From assembly GCF_000377905.1 (NCBI RefSeq), contig NZ_KB898877.1, positions 92,340-156,339 of the forward strand: a stretch of DNA of 64,000 bases, written 5' to 3'. This DNA comes from Thioalkalivibrio sp. ALMg11 (GTDB lineage: Bacteria; Pseudomonadota; Gammaproteobacteria; Ectothiorhodospirales; Ectothiorhodospiraceae). The position numbers and the translations under genes are program-made. The notes beneath the pieces are model-generated. The model was not told the DNA's origin, searched no databases, and saw nothing but the letters and a program-made list of their open reading frames with translations. The first letter of the stretch is position 1, and every line of letters begins with the position of its first letter. Positions 62,470 to 64,000 of this stretch are shown here, one piece after another.

Positions 62470-63405
62470 TCAGTCGATGAGGCCTAGTGCGCGGGCCCGG
62501 GCGACTGCCTCGGCGCGGCTGTGGACCCCGAGCTTCTTGTAGGCGCGCTCTGCTCGTTGCTTCGCGGCTGCCCGTGAGATGCCGAGTTTCTCGGCGATGA
62601 CCGCGAAGGTCAACTGAGTGGGCAAGTAGCGCAGGACCAGTGCCTGAGCCATGGTAATCGATGCTGCTTTGATGGTGGCGGCACCTTCTGACACAGCCTC
62701 GGCGGCTGCTTCGTGGGCAGCGGCGGCGATGAGGCCGGCCTCGATCAAGGCGTCGACGGCCTCGTGGGCGGCTGCTTCCTCCACAAGCCCTGCAGTGATC
62801 AGCGCCTGTATGGCGCGAGCGGCAGCGGCACCGCCGATCGCTTCGGAGGCTGCGATCGACTCAGCTGCATGGGTCTGTGCCGCCAAAGCCGAGAGCAATG
62901 CGTGGGCTTCGGCGGCCTGCGCTGCCGCAATCTCCGTCGCTGCCTTCTCCATCGCTGCGACCTCAGAGCCGACGAACAGCCCGGTTTCGGGCGTGAGGAA
63001 TCCTTCGCCCAACAGTGTGCCACCGGTCTCGGCGATCACGTCGAACAGTGGCTGCGCCCAACTGTGCTCAATGAGCAGGAATGCGAGTGCCGTCCCCGGC
63101 GACAGGGACTCGATCAGTGCCCATGCGTCCGCCGCTTTGAAGCCCGACGAGCCATCGCCCACTGCGGTTTTCACGTGATGGGCACCGTCGAGTGGGATGA
63201 TGCTCGCCAAGAGAACGCCGAAGTCCTCGTCGTCACCGATGACCAGGCGCTGGATCGCGCCGTCCTCGTCCTTAGCAACGAAGAGCATGTCGATGAGGCG
63301 CAACACTCCTCGACCTTGCAGTCGATCGACTTCGGCCAGGACCCGGACTCCGCTGTCGGCGCCGGGACCGAAACCCACCGCGATCACCTGTAACGGACTA
63401 AGCAT
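62470..63405 (-). CDS. LuxR-type HTH protein with DUF6325/DUF1269-like and alanine-rich regions
   Basis: A 311-residue protein of unusual build. The N-terminal part (about 1-75; GFGPGADSGVRVLAEVDRLQGRGVLRLIDMLFVAKDEDGAIQRL) resembles DUF6325/DUF1269 domains, most familiar from actinobacteria. Residues about 150-245 are strongly Ala/Glu-rich and helical. The C-terminus (about 255-311) is a LuxR-type HTH (FAVIAEKLGISRAAAKQRAERAYKKLGVHSRAEAVARARALGL). It lies in the mobile region between integrase and IS remnants, suggesting horizontal origin. Target unknown. Confidence 0.75.
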   Translation of the reverse strand: MLSPLQVIAVGFGPGADSGVRVLAEVDRLQGRGVLRLIDMLFVAKDEDGAIQRLVIGDDEDFGVLLASIIPLDGAHHVKTAVGDGSSGFKAADAWALIESLSPGTALAFLLIEHSWAQPLFDVIAETGGTLLGEGFLTPETGLFVGSEVAAMEKAATEIAAAQAAEAHALLSALAAQTHAAESIAASEAIGGAAAARAIQALITAGLVEEAAAHEAVDALIEAGLIAAAAHEAAAEAVSEGAATIKAASITMAQALVLRYLPTQLTFAVIAEKLGISRAAAKQRAERAYKKLGVHSRAEAVARARALGLID

Positions 63406-63459
63406 CTAGCAGCCTAAAAATGATGGTTTCCACATATTGCCGACTTCCCTTAGTTCTGG

Positions 63460-63600
63460 TCAACAAAAACCGGACACTTTATTCAGCGCGTTTTCGTACT
63501 CTAAAGGTGACAGATCACCGGCTGCCGTATGACGCCGCTCCAGGTTGTAATACCTAGTATAGACTGCCACGTCCTGCTTCATATGTTCTATCGCCGAAAG
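63460..63600 (-). pseudogene. IS3-family transposase OrfB, C-terminal fragment
   Basis: Minus-strand frame reading AIEHMKQDVAVYTRYYNLE, then a segment ending NKVSGFC and a stop, the C-terminal end of IS3-type integrase cores. Upstream codons in frame include a stop and no DDE residues are present, so only a remnant remains. Confidence 0.8.
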
Positions 63601-63670
63601 ATCCGGACGGGTTCTACCCCGTTAACGCGGACACTTACGAGGAGGCCCATACTGAGCCGAAGGAATGTTC

Positions 63671-63735
63671 ATGTCGAAACGTAAACGTTACACCCCCGAA
63701 TAAAAGCGGGAAGCGGTGTAGTTGGAGTTACTGTC
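63671..63735 (+). pseudogene. IS3-family OrfA start with in-frame stops
   Basis: ATG start reading MSKRKRYTPE, then TAA, KREAV, then TAG, LELL. Intact OrfA proteins have Phe and Gln at about those positions (YTPEFKREAV type). The fragment is cut by the IS256-like element beginning near 63731. Confidence 0.75.
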
Positions 63736-63826
63736 AAAAGTGGTGTACGGGAGGGATTGAGAAAGGCGGCGTATCCGGCTGGAATGGAAGTACCAGCAAC
63801 CAACCAGCCAAGGGGGATACGCCACC
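63731..63826 (+). mobile_element. Left end of an IS256-family element
   Basis: From about 63731 (CTGTCAAAAGTGGTGTACGG, compatible with an IS256-type terminal repeat) to the transposase start. The junction with the disrupted IS3 OrfA fragment gives the left boundary. The right end lies outside the window. Confidence 0.6.
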
Positions 63827-64000
63827 ATGACCTACGATACGACAGAGATTTCGAACGGGCCAGCGGACACGCCCGATGACCCGTTGACCGCGCTCCTGCG
63901 CCGCGGGGCGCGGGACCTGATCAAGCAAGCGGTGGAGGCGGAGTTGCAGACGTTCATGGAGACCTACGCGGCGGATCGCTTGCCGGATGGTCGCCGGGCG
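63827..64000 (+). CDS. IS256-family transposase (5' part, runs off right edge)
   Basis: The first 58 codons of a mutator-type transposase: MTYDTTEISNGPADTPDD, then LTALLRRGARDLIKQAVEAE and LQTFMETYAADRLPDGRRA, the characteristic N-terminus of IS256 transposases (helical ELxxFL region). The frame is open to the window edge. Insertion into IS3 remnants shows it is a late arrival. Confidence 0.85.
   Translation, partial: MTYDTTEISNGPADTPDDPLTALLRRGARDLIKQAVEAELQTFMETYAADRLPDGRRA

Overview
The window comes from the chromosome of a GC-rich gammaproteobacterium. The gene orders thrS-infC-rpmI-rplT-pheS-pheT-ihfA, sdhCDAB-sdhE-ygfX, and cheV-cheR beside flgA/flgB are gammaproteobacterial. Polar flagellar genes with sigma-54 promoters, ergothioneine genes and a cyanase locus would fit a chemolithotrophic member of the Chromatiales/Ectothiorhodospiraceae such as Thioalkalivibrio. 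That placement is inference; no rRNA is present.

Layout. 1-6.2 kb: an edge-truncated membrane protein, ppx, sixA and egtD on the minus strand, facing egtC, egtB and a SIMPL-domain protein. 6.2-7.4 kb: gene-free, with three long hairpin repeats. 7.4-23.9 kb: flagellar block, flgBCDEFGHIJKL plus cheR and cheV on the minus strand and flgA, flgM, flgN and a ycgR-like gene on the plus strand. Sigma-54 type promoters precede flgB and flgA. 24-31.7 kb: tRNA-Pro(GGG), a merR gene, ihfA, pheT, pheS, rplT, rpmI, infC (rare ATT start) and thrS. 31.8-38.6 kb: a degenerate metallo-beta-lactamase-fold protein, a TVP38-type membrane protein, srkA, and a copper-peptide (HvfA/bufferin-like) cluster beside an AraC regulator. 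38.6-45.2 kb: an Nfu-type domain fused in frame to YgfX, sdhE, sdhB, a DksA-like zinc protein, sdhADC, ygfZ and a small membrane protein.

45.2-58.0 kb is the most interesting part. Two Tat-exported NrtA/CmpA-type ABC transporters flank a sigma-54 activator with GAF, AAA+ and Fis domains. The second transporter ends in cyanase (cynS). The first is divergent from an OsmC, acyl-CoA-dehydrogenase-like, DUF302 and rubredoxin-reductase operon. Sigma-54 (-24/-12) promoters lie before both transporter operons and the divergent operon, with a weaker one before the activator. TTTGTCC/GGACAAA inverted repeats lie upstream of three of them. This looks like a nitrogen-scavenging regulon: cyanate import and hydrolysis, plus a second import and flavin-oxidation arm with unknown substrate.

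58-64 kb: a periplasmic-sensing GGDEF-EAL protein, then a mobile region with a tyrosine integrase, an alanine-rich LuxR-type regulator, fragments of IS3-family transposases and the start of an IS256-family transposase running off the right edge.
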